A stretch of DNA of 64,000 bases from a virus: the IMG/VR virus record IMGVR_UViG_3300028844_004205, positions 1-64,000 of that record; one strand, given 5' to 3'. The notes under the pieces were generated by a model. The model saw only the letters and a program-made list of their open reading frames with translations. It was not told the DNA's origin and did no database searches. Made by a program: the position numbers and the translations under genes. Of this stretch, positions 57,552 through 64,000 are shown piece after piece (the stretch's first letter is position 1; every line of letters starts with the position of its first letter).

Positions 57552-59340
57552 TTTTGAGACTTACTTCGATAAGGACTACTCCTTAAAGAAGATGTCTACA
57601 ACCAATTATATAAGAGATACTCGGTTCAAGGCGCAAGGCGTCGGAATTAGGATGAGCGATGAGAAATGTGCTAAATGGTATTCCTCCGTAAATATTAAAC
57701 AAGCGCTGGGTGACATCGATTGGTCCGAAACCGGCGTTTTGTGCCATCATTCTCACTTTGATGGCGGGATACTGAGTTACCATTTTGATATTGTTCCATG
57801 TTTCTATTTCTGTACACTTAGTATGGCTAGACCTTTACATGGCGGAACCATACGAAATGACCTAGATAGTTTATCTCACCACTATGGAGGGGCAGGTAAA
57901 AAACCTGATATACTAGGTAAAACAAAAGGGATAAGAGATTTACCCCCCGAATTAGATAAAGAATTAGGCGAGTATTGTGAGCAAGATGTGGATGAAACCT
58001 TCCGCATATTCAAATGTATGGTTTCTAAGTATCCTAAAGAAGAGCTATTCTTAATAGATATCACTGTTAGAGCTTATGCAGACCCTGTATTTGATACAAA
58101 CAAAGTAGAACTACAGCGAATACATGATGAAGAAATACAGCGCAAGAATGACCTCTTAGAGCGTCTAGGCATAGAAGATCGCACAGAGCTCAGAAGTAAT
58201 GACAAACTAGCAGATAAATTCAGGTTACTTGGCATAGAACCACCTAAGAAAATAAGTCCTACAACAGGCAAAACTACTTACGCTTTTGCTAAGACAGACA
58301 TAGGATTCCAAAAACTAGCATTTGATGCTAATCAAGATGTAGTAGATCTACAAGAAGCGCGGCTCGCGGTCAAATCAGACCAAGTCGAGAGCAGAGCTCA
58401 ACGGATGATAGAACACAGTGCCACCGGTCCGTTGCCTATATACTTAGCATATGGCAAAGCTCATACTTTGAGATGGGCAGGTGGAGACAAAATGAACCCT
58501 CAGAACTTAGGCCGGGATACAGGCTTAAGGGAATGTATGGTAGCACCAGAGGGATTTGAATTAGTAATTGGTGACTCCGCTCAGATTGAAGCTCGTATGA
58601 ATGCGTGGCTCGCGGGCGAAGAAGCACTAATCGAGGCCTTCAGAAATGGATATGATATATATTCAGAGTTCGCTGGAGATCAAATATATAACAGAAAGAT
58701 TACTAAGAAAGAAAACCCAATAGAGAGATTTGTAGGTAAAACCTCTATACTAGGATTAGGCTTTAATATGGGTGTTCCTAAATTTAAGAACACTCTTGAG
58801 GCTGGTACGATGGGCCCACCCGTGAAACTTGAGGAGGAGCTCTACGCGAAAGCAGTTTATGGATACCGGAACAAGTATACAAAAATTGTGGATCAGTGGG
58901 GGACTTTTCAGAGTATGTTAGCAAAGATGTACAACTCTGATTGTCACGAGGAGTATGGGCCCATCACTTTTTTACACGAAAGAGTTCTATTACCTAATGG
59001 TATGGAGTTAATGTATCCAAACATAGATGGGGAGTGGAATGAATATAGACAAAAAGTAGATAACTATACTTACTCCGGAAAGAAAATATACGGCGGCTTG
59101 TTTGTAGAGAATGTAGTACAATCACTCGCTAGGTTAGTAGTTGCTTACCAAGCTTTAATGTTGGCCGATAAATATCGCATAGTGTTGTTAGTGCATGATG
59201 AAATAGTACTAATGGTGCCGACAGACCAAGTAGAACAAGCTTTAATAGATATAGAAACAGCACTTAAAACACCTTTAGATTGGTGTCCTGACTTACCTTT
59301 AGATGCTGAAGTTTGTAGAAGTAAGTATTACAAAAAATAA
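57520..59340 (+). CDS. DNA polymerase, family A, with 3'-5' exonuclease domain
   Basis: The gene encodes 606 residues. Exonuclease motifs: ILDFET (9-14), HHSHFDGGIL (76-85) and YCEQDVDET. Polymerase motif A is VIGDSAQIEARM with Asp352; motif B lies in RFVGKTSILGLGFNMG; motif C is LLVHDEIVL with His559-Asp560-Glu561. Motif A reads DSAQIEAR where DYSQIELR is usual, so two residues that affect nucleotide handling differ. It is the replicative polymerase, compact like other phage Pol I enzymes. AAAAAGGAACAAG precedes the ATG. Confidence 0.92.
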   Translation: MKLPKKIAILDFETYFDKDYSLKKMSTTNYIRDTRFKAQGVGIRMSDEKCAKWYSSVNIKQALGDIDWSETGVLCHHSHFDGGILSYHFDIVPCFYFCTLSMARPLHGGTIRNDLDSLSHHYGGAGKKPDILGKTKGIRDLPPELDKELGEYCEQDVDETFRIFKCMVSKYPKEELFLIDITVRAYADPVFDTNKVELQRIHDEEIQRKNDLLERLGIEDRTELRSNDKLADKFRLLGIEPPKKISPTTGKTTYAFAKTDIGFQKLAFDANQDVVDLQEARLAVKSDQVESRAQRMIEHSATGPLPIYLAYGKAHTLRWAGGDKMNPQNLGRDTGLRECMVAPEGFELVIGDSAQIEARMNAWLAGEEALIEAFRNGYDIYSEFAGDQIYNRKITKKENPIERFVGKTSILGLGFNMGVPKFKNTLEAGTMGPPVKLEEELYAKAVYGYRNKYTKIVDQWGTFQSMLAKMYNSDCHEEYGPITFLHERVLLPNGMELMYPNIDGEWNEYRQKVDNYTYSGKKIYGGLFVENVVQSLARLVVAYQALMLADKYRIVLLVHDEIVLMVPTDQVEQALIDIETALKTPLDWCPDLPLDAEVCRSKYYKK

Positions 59341-59350
59341 GGAGAAAGTA

Positions 59351-59881
59351 GTGAAACAAAAACCAGAATTAGGACCGGGATGGATAGAAAACACAGTTGA
59401 AATCTCTGCTCCTAAAGAAGAATTAGATGCTATCCATACTATAGTATCTGGGCCTGTCCATAGATTTTATAATAGCTACATACTAGAAAAAGACCAGCCT
59501 AAAATATATTTAAATCAAACAAGAAAAAATGCTCTATTCTCTTTTCATAGAATAAAACCTATGCCCTATGAAATACAATTAACAAGAGATATATTCACTT
59601 TTGATGGTAAAAATGATATCGAACAAGCTTGGATGGAACACCGCTATGGTGCAAACCATTGGTATGAGTGGGCACTCGCTAACTGGGGATGTAAATGGGA
59701 AGCTAGAGATGTTCAAGTAGATATGTATGATGATTGTATAGAGTATGTGTTCTATACTTACGATACACCCCCATATCATATAGCAGATGAATTAGATAAT
59801 ATATCACATATATTTGGGGGATTATTATCTTGGTCATTCAACGCAGTAGGGGATGAAGGCAATTTAGAATTCTTAGTTTAA
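59351..59881 (+). CDS. Api92/DUF1281-like protein
   Basis: The gene encodes 176 residues from GTG at 59351 (AAGGAGAAAGTA site); a longer in-frame reading from 59303 lies inside the polymerase gene and is less likely. The segment WYEWALANWGCKWEARDVQ, followed by YVFYTYDTPPYHIADELD, is characteristic of the ferredoxin-like Api92/DUF1281 family found in phages and plasmids. Function unknown, perhaps a regulator of host processes. Confidence 0.7.
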   Translation: MKQKPELGPGWIENTVEISAPKEELDAIHTIVSGPVHRFYNSYILEKDQPKIYLNQTRKNALFSFHRIKPMPYEIQLTRDIFTFDGKNDIEQAWMEHRYGANHWYEWALANWGCKWEARDVQVDMYDDCIEYVFYTYDTPPYHIADELDNISHIFGGLLSWSFNAVGDEGNLEFLV

Positions 59882-59913
59882 ATTTATTAACAACAGTTTA
59901 AAGGAACAAACTT

Positions 59914-60291
59914 ATGACTACAGGGACTAAAGTAGATGAATTAGAAGCTTTACGAGAACGTATCCGAGCAAAGGAGAGTGATCTTAAAGAGCTTAAAGAG
60001 ATGAAGGCTTCAATGGAAATGGAGCTTTTGGACATCATGGAAACGCAGGGCATGACAAAATTGTCAGGCTCTAAAGGAACTATATCCATTTCAGAAACGG
60101 TCGTACCGACTGTAGATGATTGGGACGCCTTTTACAAATTCCTTCACAGGAGTAAAGCATATCACATGATGGAGCGTAGAGTTTCCTCTACCGCATACCG
60201 CGAGGAGTTGGAAACTAGACGTGGTCAGCAAATACCGGGCGTGAGTTCTTACACGAAACGGAAGCTGAATCTTAGATCAATTAATAGTTGA
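59914..60291 (+). CDS. Coiled-coil replication-region protein
   Basis: The gene encodes 125 residues with an N-terminal coiled coil (VDELEALRERIRAKESDLKELKE) and a C-terminal domain with KGTISISE, WDAFYKFLHRSKAYHMMERRVS and PGVSSYTKRKLNLRSI. This type of protein often lies next to the ssDNA-binding gene in phages with Pol A, and I know no established function. TTTAAAGGAACAAACTT precedes the ATG. Confidence 0.6.
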   Translation: MTTGTKVDELEALRERIRAKESDLKELKEMKASMEMELLDIMETQGMTKLSGSKGTISISETVVPTVDDWDAFYKFLHRSKAYHMMERRVSSTAYREELETRRGQQIPGVSSYTKRKLNLRSINS

Positions 60292-60319
60292 TCCGTTAAC
60301 CTAGAAAGGAGATCCGTAA

Positions 60320-61054
60320 ATGGTTAAACAAGTAGATAGCAAGGATGTTGCTAACATTTCAAAAGGTATTGCCGATATCCCAGATTATATGAAATCTGAT
60401 GGTGGTATGGGTAATGAAAACCTTACTAGTGATGACCTCACTATCCCACGCTTGTCATTACTTCAAGCGTTAAGTCAAGAACTAAAGAAAACTAATAGCA
60501 AATACATCGAGGACGCTGAAGCCGGACAAATAGCTAATTCTATTTCGAAAGAAGCAGTAGATGAAATACAGCTTATTAATGTTTTCTATAGAAAAGACTT
60601 CCCTATTTTTACTAAACGTAAATTTGGTGGTGGTTTCAACGCAGTATTCTCAACTAAAGCAGAAGCTTGGGAATGGGTAAATGAGCAGCCTTCAACCGAC
60701 CAAGAAAAGTATGAGGTCGTAGAAACAGCTAATCATTTTGTATTAATAGTAGAAGATGGAAGAATAGTAAGTCAAGCTATAATGGCTATGGCTAGCACTA
60801 AGCTTAAATTTTCTCGGGAGTGGAATAGCAAACTAGCTCAACAAGGTGATACTATTCCGCGCTTCGCTACAATATGGACAGTCTCTGGTAACTTAGAGGC
60901 AAACAAAAAGGGTGATGAGTATTACAACTATACTATCAAACAGAACCCGGAGTTCGCTAGCGAAGAAACATATGCAGAAGCTAGAAAGGCCTATGAAACG
61001 GTCTCTATAATGTCTGCAGAGCAAACAGCTCGAAGTGATAAACAAGCTGCATAA
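60320..61054 (+). CDS. Candidate single-stranded DNA-binding protein
   Basis: The gene encodes 244 residues. The order LTIPRLSLLQALSQELKK, then AGQIANSISKE, an OB-like strand region (IQLINVFYRKDFPIFTKRK), VVETANHFVLIV and MAMASTKLKFSREWNSKL, resembles a phage family annotated as SSB-like. AGAAAGGAGATCCGTAA precedes the ATG, a strong site, fitting a protein needed in quantity. An alternative is a recombination mediator. Confidence 0.6.
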   Translation: MVKQVDSKDVANISKGIADIPDYMKSDGGMGNENLTSDDLTIPRLSLLQALSQELKKTNSKYIEDAEAGQIANSISKEAVDEIQLINVFYRKDFPIFTKRKFGGGFNAVFSTKAEAWEWVNEQPSTDQEKYEVVETANHFVLIVEDGRIVSQAIMAMASTKLKFSREWNSKLAQQGDTIPRFATIWTVSGNLEANKKGDEYYNYTIKQNPEFASEETYAEARKAYETVSIMSAEQTARSDKQAA

Positions 61055-61097
61055 ATCACTTGCCGTGACGTAAAACCTTAATAAGGTTATACACGCG

Positions 61098-61119
61098 TGG
61101 GGGCGGCGAACAGCCCCCA
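61098..61119 (+). other. GC hairpin after SSB candidate
   Basis: TGGGGGC and GCCCCCA form a 7-bp stem (61098-61104 with 61113-61119) with an 8-base loop. No T tract follows, so it may be an mRNA-stabilising or rho-related element instead of an intrinsic terminator. Confidence 0.5.
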
Positions 61120-61138
61120 ACTTCTAAAGGAGAATTAG

Positions 61139-61312
61139 ATGATTTTATTATGGCTTTATATATTTATAGGTTATACATGTGCTGTAGCAGTATTCTCAGA
61201 AGCACGAGAAGAGGCAGTAAAAGAAACAATGGTTGTTAATATAGTAGCCTTTGTAATTATTCTTGTAGCTTTCCCTTGGTTCTGGTTAAAAAACGGAGCA
61301 CCTTGGAAATGA
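61139..61312 (+). CDS. Small two-span membrane protein
   Basis: The gene encodes 57 residues with two hydrophobic helices (LLWLYIFIGYTCAVAVF and VNIVAFVIILVAFPWFWL) separated by an acidic loop (SEAREEAVKET). AAAGGAGAATTAG precedes the ATG. The stop overlaps the next ATG (ATGA). Possibly a membrane anchor or exclusion factor. Function unknown. Confidence 0.55.
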   Translation: MILLWLYIFIGYTCAVAVFSEAREEAVKETMVVNIVAFVIILVAFPWFWLKNGAPWK

Positions 61313-61560
61313 AAAAACTGTTCAATCTAGCTTATAATTTCGGTACTCCTGTAGATCCAATCAAAACTGAAAAAGCAATAAAAGATATGTGGTACACTCA
61401 TCCTTCCGGACCCGGGTGCTCGATTACTATGGGAGGAAGTACAACGACAGAATTGTTTGTAGAAAAACCTGTATCCCAGAACAAACCACACGAAGTGCCG
61501 GATGACATAGATGGTTTTTCTTGTGGAAGAACTAATTTCGAAAAGTCGAAACACTCATGA
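61309..61560 (+). CDS. Small hypothetical protein
   Basis: The gene encodes 83 residues from ATG at 61309, chosen because it overlaps the previous stop; an upstream in-frame start at 61276 lies inside the previous gene. Pattern LFNLAYNFGTPVDPIKTEKAIKDMWYTHPSGPGCSI, then a charged end. The stop overlaps the next start (ATGA). Function unknown. Confidence 0.55.
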   Translation: MKKLFNLAYNFGTPVDPIKTEKAIKDMWYTHPSGPGCSITMGGSTTTELFVEKPVSQNKPHEVPDDIDGFSCGRTNFEKSKHS

Positions 61561-61823
61561 CAGGCTTAGAGTTACCAACGATCTTTATCTATTTAGTAGG
61601 AACCTGCGCCATGCACTGGTGTAGTTTTAATTTTGAAATAGAAAAAGATGATAGCTATATAATTGTAAAGGTGCAAGATGTACCAACACAAACTATAGAG
61701 ACAATGAAATTCTCTATACAAGATCTTATAATGGATGGATACAAAAAGGAATTTAAATCATGCCCAGAGCAAACTCAGCCTTACTTACCTCTTCAGAAGC
61801 TGCAGAAGCAAACAGCTCCTTAG
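61557..61823 (+). CDS. Small hypothetical protein
   Basis: The gene encodes 88 residues with a hydrophobic N-terminal part (LPTIFIYLVGTCAMHWCSF) and a beta segment (SYIIVKVQDVPTQTIETMKFSI). The last 20 residues overlap the coiled-coil gene starting at 61760 and may be incidental. Function unknown. Confidence 0.5.
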   Translation: MTGLELPTIFIYLVGTCAMHWCSFNFEIEKDDSYIIVKVQDVPTQTIETMKFSIQDLIMDGYKKEFKSCPEQTQPYLPLQKLQKQTAP

Positions 61824-61978
61824 CTACGGAGCTAGAAGCAGAGCAACAACAAATAATAGAATCTACTGAAATTATAGAAGAGCTTTCTCAAAAGGTTAAA
61901 TCCCATAAAAAAGATGTAGCCGCGTCTAAAAGAAATATTAAACGTTTAGAGAAAGAAATTGCAGCCCGCTTTAAATAA
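61760..61978 (+). CDS. Small coiled-coil protein
   Basis: The gene encodes 72 residues. AAAAAGGAATTTAAATC precedes the ATG. From residue 15 the product is a continuous charged helix (ELEAEQQQIIESTEIIEELSQKVKSHKKDV ... RLEKEIAARFK). It may oligomerise or act as an adaptor. Confidence 0.55.
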   Translation: MPRANSALLTSSEAAEANSSLATELEAEQQQIIESTEIIEELSQKVKSHKKDVAASKRNIKRLEKEIAARFK

Positions 61979-62183
61979 GTATACAGTTATTTGGCTTGGT
62001 GAAGTACAAGCTGAAGATCATGTAAATGCAGCTAAAGCAGTATTCTCCGCGTTCCATGATCCAACTCCCTACAGTGCTATATTCGATGTAGCCAGAGAAG
62101 ATGGGGAAATAATAACTATAAACTTAGTAGAAGAACAAAAGAAATTACTATCTACCAAACTAGAAGAGACTAACCCTTTCTAA
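61959..62183 (+). CDS. Small hypothetical protein, probable TTG start
   Basis: The gene encodes 74 residues from TTG at 61959 (GAGAAAGAAA upstream); no ATG lies at the beginning. Strand-helix order YTVIWLGEVQAEDHVNAAKAVFSAFHDP then FDVAREDGEIITINL resembles small phage proteins with a swapped-hairpin or ferredoxin-like core. The stop overlaps the next ATG (TAATG). Function unknown. Confidence 0.55.
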   Translation: MQPALNKYTVIWLGEVQAEDHVNAAKAVFSAFHDPTPYSAIFDVAREDGEIITINLVEEQKKLLSTKLEETNPF

Positions 62184-62593
62184 TGGCTACAGAAGCACAG
62201 TATAAAAATAAAATAAAGCGTATACTCAACCGGGATCATACTGAAGTATTTGTGCAGGCTATGGCAACTATGTATAGCAATGGTACACCTGATGTATACT
62301 ACGAAGGTGATGGCGCTTGTATCTGGATTGAATATAAATACTATTCAAAGAAACTTCCTAAGATACTAGATTTAATAGGAAAAGGAAAACTATCCGTTAA
62401 GCAGGCCATATGGCTAGAACGCGCTCATAATAATAATCAAAAAGTAGCTGTAATAGTAGGAACACCCACAGGTGGTGTTATACTAGAAGGCCTAAACTGG
62501 AAAGGAGAACACATAAGTGCAGAATTGGATCCATTACTCAATGATAAAGAAATTTGCAGCTGGATAGCTGAACAGGTTCATGCGGGAAGGTAA
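62183..62593 (+). CDS. VRR-NUC-like PD-(D/E)XK nuclease
   Basis: The gene encodes 136 residues. Active-site residues are Asp37 (GTPDVYY), Glu50-x-Lys52 (IWIEYKYY) and Gln74 (SVKQAIWLE), the VRR-NUC pattern found in structure-specific nucleases and Holliday junction resolvases. The length matches single-domain phage members. It would resolve branched replication or recombination intermediates before packaging. It overlaps the previous stop by one base. Confidence 0.8.
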   Translation: MATEAQYKNKIKRILNRDHTEVFVQAMATMYSNGTPDVYYEGDGACIWIEYKYYSKKLPKILDLIGKGKLSVKQAIWLERAHNNNQKVAVIVGTPTGGVILEGLNWKGEHISAELDPLLNDKEICSWIAEQVHAGR

Positions 62594-62649
62594 AACTCCG
62601 TGGTGACCGCAGCGGCATCTCCAACTAGAATATAAATAAGCCTTCCCGG

Positions 62650-62666
62650 GGGTATGGTACCCTTTT
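62650..62666 (+). terminator. Weak intrinsic terminator candidate
   Basis: GGGTA-TGG-TACCC (62650-62662) followed by TTTT, 57 bp after the nuclease stop. The stem is only 5 bp, so partial read-through to the next small genes is likely. Confidence 0.4.
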
Positions 62667-62726
62667 CATACTTATTTATAATCAATCGCTGCAACAAATT
62701 TAAAATTATTTCACAAGGAATGTGAT

Positions 62727-62852
62727 ATGATTCATATTATAAGAAAAGCCATTATAGTAATCGACGGGATTACCTTCATAATACGCTCGTTAAAAGGAAC
62801 TAAAAATGACCATAATAAAAGAAGGCCTAATAAAAAGACTCCACGTAAATAA
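62727..62852 (+). CDS. Small basic protein candidate
   Basis: The frame encodes 41 residues, MIHIIRKAIIVIDGITFIIRSLKG then a very basic tail (NKRRPNKKTPRK). AAGGAATGTGAT precedes the ATG. The 3' third overlaps the next gene. The hydrophobic start may associate with membrane. It is too short to be certain. Confidence 0.4.
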   Translation: MIHIIRKAIIVIDGITFIIRSLKGTKNDHNKRRPNKKTPRK

Positions 62853-63042
62853 GCATACTATCACTTCTAATAGAAAGCGTAACTCAAATGAGCCTTCTAT
62901 TACAATTCAGACGTCTCGTATGCCACACCACGCTCGTAAAGTTGAGATTAAGGGACCCAGTACCTTCATACAATCACCAACGCCACTGTCCTGCGGTGCG
63001 CGGGTCTGGATTGAAACACACGCGGAAGTAGAGTATGAATGA
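62806..63042 (+). CDS. Small hypothetical protein
   Basis: The gene encodes 78 residues, basic in the first half (RLHVNKHTITSNRKRNSNEPS), then PHHARKVEIKGPSTFIQ and CGARVWIETHAEVEYE. TAAAAGGAACTAAAA precedes the ATG. It may bind nucleic acid by charge. Function unknown. Confidence 0.5.
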   Translation: MTIIKEGLIKRLHVNKHTITSNRKRNSNEPSITIQTSRMPHHARKVEIKGPSTFIQSPTPLSCGARVWIETHAEVEYE

Positions 63043-63202
63043 CATACTCTCCTACAGAATACTAACTCTTGCAGAGAACATAGAACGACATTCCCGTCAT
63101 GGGTATAGTAAAGAGCTAGATGAGGTAAGAGCAGATGAATTATTTATAGCTATACATGATGATGCAGACCGGATAATAAAAGGAATTAGAGATGACAAAT
63201 AA
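63035..63202 (+). CDS. Small acidic helical protein
   Basis: The gene encodes 55 residues (MNDILSYRILTLAENIERHSR ... IIKGIRDDK). Its ATG lies inside the previous stop region (8-bp overlap) with GGAAGTAGAG upstream. It is a helical protein, and the stop overlaps the next ORF by 11 bp. Function unknown. Confidence 0.55.
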   Translation: MNDILSYRILTLAENIERHSRHGYSKELDEVRADELFIAIHDDADRIIKGIRDDK

Positions 63203-63362
63203 CAAGCCAGATTATCTACACTCTGATATGTGGTGTAATGAACATGACATAAGAAAAAGCTGGGAAGTAGATAAGAAACCTTCCCTTAAAACTCTGTACT
63301 GTACTAAGTGTAAGGAAGAGAAAAATGGAAGAACTATTACTGAACCAGATAAAAACACCTGA
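63192..63362 (+). CDS. Small zinc-ribbon-like protein
   Basis: The gene encodes 56 residues. The pattern MWCNEHD...LYCTKCKEEK gives a C-x2-H ... C-x2-C arrangement suited to one zinc. AAAGGAATTAGAG precedes the ATG. It overlaps both neighbours. Possibly a nucleic-acid or protein-binding adaptor. Confidence 0.55.
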   Translation: MTNNKPDYLHSDMWCNEHDIRKSWEVDKKPSLKTLYCTKCKEEKNGRTITEPDKNT

Positions 63363-63708
63363 CGGCACAATATTAAGAAGCCATAGTAGGCATGACTACG
63401 TTACCCATGTAGATGCTAACGGGCATGAATATATGGTAGATGGGGGCTTATCTTATCTACGTAGAAGCTTCTTTAATAACGCCCCCTTCAAAGAGATGTC
63501 GCAATATTACAAACCTAATGACCATGCGCATAACAGAGAATATGCTAGCTGGGGTACATATGGCAAAAATGGAGATATGCCGCTACACTATAAATTAGTA
63601 AAGGATATGGAAACAAGCCACTTATGGGCAGTTCTTGCTATGCAAGCTCCTGTTGCCCGAATACTAAAATTAATAATGGAGAAAGAACTTGAACAACGTA
63701 ATGATTGA
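63325..63708 (+). CDS. Hypothetical protein
   Basis: The gene encodes 127 residues. Segments SHSRHDYVTHVDANGHEYMVDGG and ASWGTYGKNGDMPLHYKLVKDMETSHL are His-rich and look conserved, resembling a small phage family of unknown role. AAGGAAGAGAAAA precedes the ATG. It overlaps the exonuclease gene by 20 bp. Confidence 0.55.
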   Translation: MEELLLNQIKTPDGTILRSHSRHDYVTHVDANGHEYMVDGGLSYLRRSFFNNAPFKEMSQYYKPNDHAHNREYASWGTYGKNGDMPLHYKLVKDMETSHLWAVLAMQAPVARILKLIMEKELEQRND

Positions 63709-64000
63709 CCTAGAAACAATGGGTACTTCACACCATTCTCTTATCATAGCTATTGGGGCAACGTTCTTTAACCCGTTGTCCGAGGAGCTCGGTCACCAGT
63801 TCTATATGAATATAGACTGGCAATCTGGTATGGATGCGGGTATGGAAATGGATACAGCAACTGTAAAGTGGTGGCTACAACAATCACCAGAAGCTATACA
63901 AAGTATTCTAGAACACGGTGAAGATATAGATCATGCACTAGATGAGTTTAGTAAATTCTTAAAGCAAGATGAAAAACTAGATGGTTCTATAAAAGTATGG
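63689..64000 (+). CDS. 3'-5' exonuclease, DEDDh/RNase T-like (3' end outside window)
   Basis: At least 104 codons, cut by the window edge. It begins at TTG 63689 (GGAGAAAGAAC upstream), giving MNNVMIDLETMGT, the usual start of this family; ATG at 63701 is the alternative. DxE is in IDLETMG, followed by IIAIGATFFNP, FYMNIDWQSGMDAGMEMDTATVKWWLQQSPEA, and a predicted second Asp in IDHALDEFSKFL. It is a Rv2179c/DUF5051-type exoribonuclease or exonuclease acting on RNA or DNA ends. Confidence 0.8.
   Translation, partial: MNNVMIDLETMGTSHHSLIIAIGATFFNPLSEELGHQFYMNIDWQSGMDAGMEMDTATVKWWLQQSPEAIQSILEHGEDIDHALDEFSKFLKQDEKLDGSIKVW

Overview
The window looks like most of the genome of a lytic tailed phage, probably a podovirus, infecting a Gram-negative bacterium. 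The evidence is a P22-type portal, an N4 gp56/DUF4043-type major capsid protein, very large internal virion proteins, no sheath or tape-measure gene, and an embedded Rz/Rz1 spanin pair, which implies a host with an outer membrane. I saw no integrase, CI-like repressor, tRNA or CRISPR array. Gene packing is tight, with many ATGA and TAATG overlaps. The window cuts a tail-fibre gene at its left edge and an exonuclease gene at its right edge.

Layout. From 1 to about 40.57 kb all genes are on the minus strand and form the late region. Read in transcription order (right to left) they are: an HNH nuclease, terminase small and large subunits, a small gene, the portal, two related basic proteins plus two tiny genes, the scaffold, a UUCG-loop terminator, major capsid protein, a decoration-like protein, a second UUCG-loop terminator, connector and tail proteins, paired paralogous head/tail proteins, a SPRY-domain tail protein, a coiled-coil protein, a membrane-active-looking protein, a 2191-residue polyvalent virion protein with a zincin motif, a 757-residue virion protein, the lysis cassette (M23 endopeptidase, holin candidate, Rz, Rz1), and a long run of fibre and appendage proteins with Gly-X-Y, Mtd-like and tandem-repeat modules.

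A junction of about 320 bp at 40.57-40.89 kb, AT-rich on one side and GC-rich and hairpin-prone on the other, separates the divergent arms and probably carries promoters. From 40.9 kb rightwards all genes are on the plus strand. First comes a block of very small early genes (40.9-47.3 kb), many of them hydrophobic or duplicated. It is interrupted by a terminator at 44.26 kb and a 550-bp non-coding region holding a CGTAAT repeat array with near-helical spacing. Replication genes follow: an AEP primase-SF3 helicase fusion, a Cas4/RecB-like nuclease, an HD phosphohydrolase, a SNF2-type helicase, a dNMP kinase, a family A DNA polymerase with proofreading domain, a candidate ssDNA-binding protein, a VRR-NUC-like nuclease and a DEDDh exonuclease.

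The most striking content is at 53.9-56.8 kb. Between the SNF2 helicase and the dNMP kinase lies what looks like a complete ubiquitin-like conjugation cassette: a protein with a C-terminal E2/UBC-like segment, a 70-residue ThiS/MoaD-like beta-grasp protein, a JAMM/JAB protease with an intact zinc motif, and a ThiF/E1-like adenylating enzyme. An intrinsic terminator directly after the small modifier gene, together with its very strong ribosome binding site, suggests the modifier is made in excess over the enzymes. The JAB and E1 genes overlap by 278 bp in different frames. This resembles the parts list of bacterial Bil, type II CBASS (Cap2/Cap3) and PRTRC systems, but here it sits inside a phage replication operon.
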